A stretch of DNA of 64,000 bases from NCBI GenBank assembly GCA_023441625.1, contig JAEZOA010000044.1, positions 1 through 64,000 of the forward strand. The letters are read 5' to 3'. The notes beneath the pieces were generated by a model that saw nothing but the letters and a program-made list of their open reading frames with translations, made no database searches and was not told where the DNA came from. Positions 62,496 to 64,000 of the stretch are shown here, one piece after another. Positions within the stretch are counted from its first letter, which is position 1, and each line of letters begins with the position of its first letter. This DNA comes from Bacillota bacterium (lineage in GTDB: Bacteria; Bacillota; Clostridia; Acetivibrionales; DSM-1351). The position numbers and the translations under genes were made by a program.

Positions 62496-64000
62496 TTATG
62501 CTGCAGGGTTTTCTTCTTTTGCTCCCTTTTCCATACTATCTTCAGCAGGTTTTACTTTCAGAAATAATGAGAGAATAACACCTACTAGCAGGAGTAAGGC
62601 ACCTATATAGAAAACACTGGTTAATGCCTGTCCCATAACTGATCTTACCATTTCCATCATCTTCAAAAATAAGGGTTGAACTTGCTCAGACAGGGTCGCT
62701 TGTATAGCCTCGAGCTTAGTTGTATCCAACAACATCTGAGGATTTGCCATGGCTGTAAATTTTTCAGCGGTTGCAGCATCCAATTGTGAAAGGTCTACTC
62801 CAGAACCTGATGTCATTACCGTTTCCATATTTTTAGCCATTGATGTATTCATTATAGCTCCAAATATAGCAATAAAGATAGTACCTCCTAGGTTACGAAA
62901 AAGTGTGCAAGATGCTGTAACTACACCAAGTTGTGAAGCTGGAGCAGAATTCTGCGCTGTTGTTGTGAATACTGTCATACCAAATCCAAGTCCAACACCA
63001 AAAATAACCAAGCTTATAGCCGCCAATACAATATTATTCATATTGGCCATAATAATCATACTTCCACTCATAATCCCTAAACCTAGTATAGCAAATAATC
63101 TATAGTTACCAGACTTAGATATCCAACGTCCTACTAATGTGCTAAAAATAATCATCATAAGCGACATTGGAATATTTAATAGACCTGATGTTGTTGCTGA
63201 TTGTCCTTCTACACCTTGAATATAGAAAGGAATATAAGACATGGCACCCATCATTCCACCACTCATAACAAAACTAGCTGCATAAGAAATGGTTACACCT
63301 TTATTTCTAAACATGGAAAGAGGCATAACAGGGCACTTAGCCTTACGTTCAACTAGAATGAGGACGATAATTCCTGCTATAGTAGCCCCGAATAGACCTA
63401 ATATCTGTGGTGAAGTCCAAGCATATTTTGTTCCAGCCCATGAGAAGCCTAAAAGTAAGCTAGTAATTGAAAGTGCCAAGAAAATTGAACCTAAATAATC
63501 AATTGATTCCGAGGAATTTCCTGATGTTTTAGGAAACAGGCTCCAAATCATAACGAAGGCAACGATACCTAACGGTAAGAAGAGCCAGAATAGCCATTTC
63601 CACGCAACATAATCAACCATAATACCTCCAAGAACTGGTCCAAGGATACTAGAGAGGCCGAAGATTGACATCATGACACCTGTCCATTTTGCTCGCTCTT
63701 GTGGAGCGTATAAATCACCTACAGCTGTAAGTGAGATTGACATTAAAATGCCTCCGCCTATTCCTTGAATCCCACGGAATGTAATCATTTGAAAGATGTT
63801 GGCTGACAAGCCTGTTAAAAAAGAACCTATTAAAAAAACAAAAATTCCTGAAAGTAAAAATACTTTTCGTCCATAAATATCAGATAACTTTCCAAATATA
63901 ACGGTAGAAATGGTTGATGTAAGCATGTAACCTGTAATCACCCAAGAGTAGTAATCCATTCCCCCTAATTGCGCTATAATTTTTGGCAATGCTGCACTTA
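62496..64000 (-). CDS. DHA2 (EmrB/QacA) family MFS exporter, 5' end beyond window
   Basis: A fourteen-helix drug exporter; at least 497 residues are visible and its start lies past 64000. Motif A is GKLSDIYGRK and motif C is GPVLGGIMVDY. The frame is open to the edge (...SAALPKIIAQLGGMDYYSWV). A loop between the last helices carries the MTSGSGVDLSQLDAATAEKF segment typical of the group. Its MarR neighbour probably represses it. Confidence 0.9.
   Translation of the reverse strand, partial: SAALPKIIAQLGGMDYYSWVITGYMLTSTISTVIFGKLSDIYGRKVFLLSGIFVFLIGSFLTGLSANIFQMITFRGIQGIGGGILMSISLTAVGDLYAPQERAKWTGVMMSIFGLSSILGPVLGGIMVDYVAWKWLFWLFLPLGIVAFVMIWSLFPKTSGNSSESIDYLGSIFLALSITSLLLGFSWAGTKYAWTSPQILGLFGATIAGIIVLILVERKAKCPVMPLSMFRNKGVTISYAASFVMSGGMMGAMSYIPFYIQGVEGQSATTSGLLNIPMSLMMIIFSTLVGRWISKSGNYRLFAILGLGIMSGSMIIMANMNNIVLAAISLVIFGVGLGFGMTVFTTTAQNSAPASQLGVVTASCTLFRNLGGTIFIAIFGAIMNTSMAKNMETVMTSGSGVDLSQLDAATAEKFTAMANPQMLLDTTKLEAIQATLSEQVQPLFLKMMEMVRSVMGQALTSVFYIGALLLLVGVILSLFLKVKPAEDSMEKGAKEENPAA

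Overview
The window comes from a low-G+C, anaerobic, spore-forming member of the Clostridia. The evidence is an A+T-rich sequence with strong GGAGG ribosome sites, a spore photoproduct lyase, radical-SAM enzymes, an [FeFe]-hydrogenase-like sensor, clostridial Tad pilus genes of the DUF5702/DUF6382 type, and Firmicute LexA boxes. I cannot name the species. No rRNA, tRNA, CRISPR array or intact insertion sequence was seen.

Layout. 1-8155: the 3' half of a Tad (Flp) type IVb pilus locus: a TadC-like platform protein, an Flp1 pilin, two TadE-like pseudopilins, a DUF5702 protein, an FHA protein and two prepilin peptidases. It is preceded by two 92-bp tandem repeats, each carrying its own 23-codon ORF. 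8115-12343: patatin-like lipase, a deleted ABC-transporter operon with its LytTR/DUF3021 regulators, a zinc phospholipase C and an alpha/beta hydrolase. 12358-16038: degraded DNA, a YdjI/YdjG-like SPFH membrane-stress pair and an IS256 transposase remnant. 16080-20705: SplB, YibE/F, and a sigma/anti-sigma pair with higher G+C. 20874-30140: a periplasmic-sensor GGDEF-EAL protein and a run of small accessory enzymes (three GNATs, CPBP protease, DUF1871, flavin-type oxidase, SDR). 30161-39976: a cis-prenyltransferase, YeiH, a WYL regulator, LUD, a GyrI-like protein, an SPL-type radical SAM protein, an ACT-metallo-beta-lactamase fusion, AraC and an EamA exporter. 39991-42477: a minus-strand SOS operon (dinB, a small gene, SRAP) behind a LexA-boxed promoter. 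42574-50804: a copA ghost and CopZ, an oxidoreductase, a CZB chemoreceptor, a low-complexity protein, DbpA, an OFA transporter and CvfB. 50907-57633: a PH-domain protein, a 183-bp fold-back and a 1950-residue DUF4011 helicase-nuclease. 57705-64000: a hydrogenase-MCP fusion, a secreted TPR protein, MarR and an MFS drug exporter cut by the window edge.

The most unusual items are four. (1) Tandem micro-ORFs before the Tad genes, each containing an anti-Shine-Dalgarno sequence. (2) Two leaders in the SOS operon where a far-upstream Shine-Dalgarno sequence could be brought to the start codon by matching, covarying stems. (3) A chemoreceptor whose sensor is an [FeFe]-hydrogenase H-cluster domain. 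(4) The large DUF4011 helicase with a transglutaminase-like front end and an altered nuclease site, next to the long fold-back. Several deletion remnants (ABC transporter, copA, CPBP, IS256) show that the accessory parts have been rearranged.
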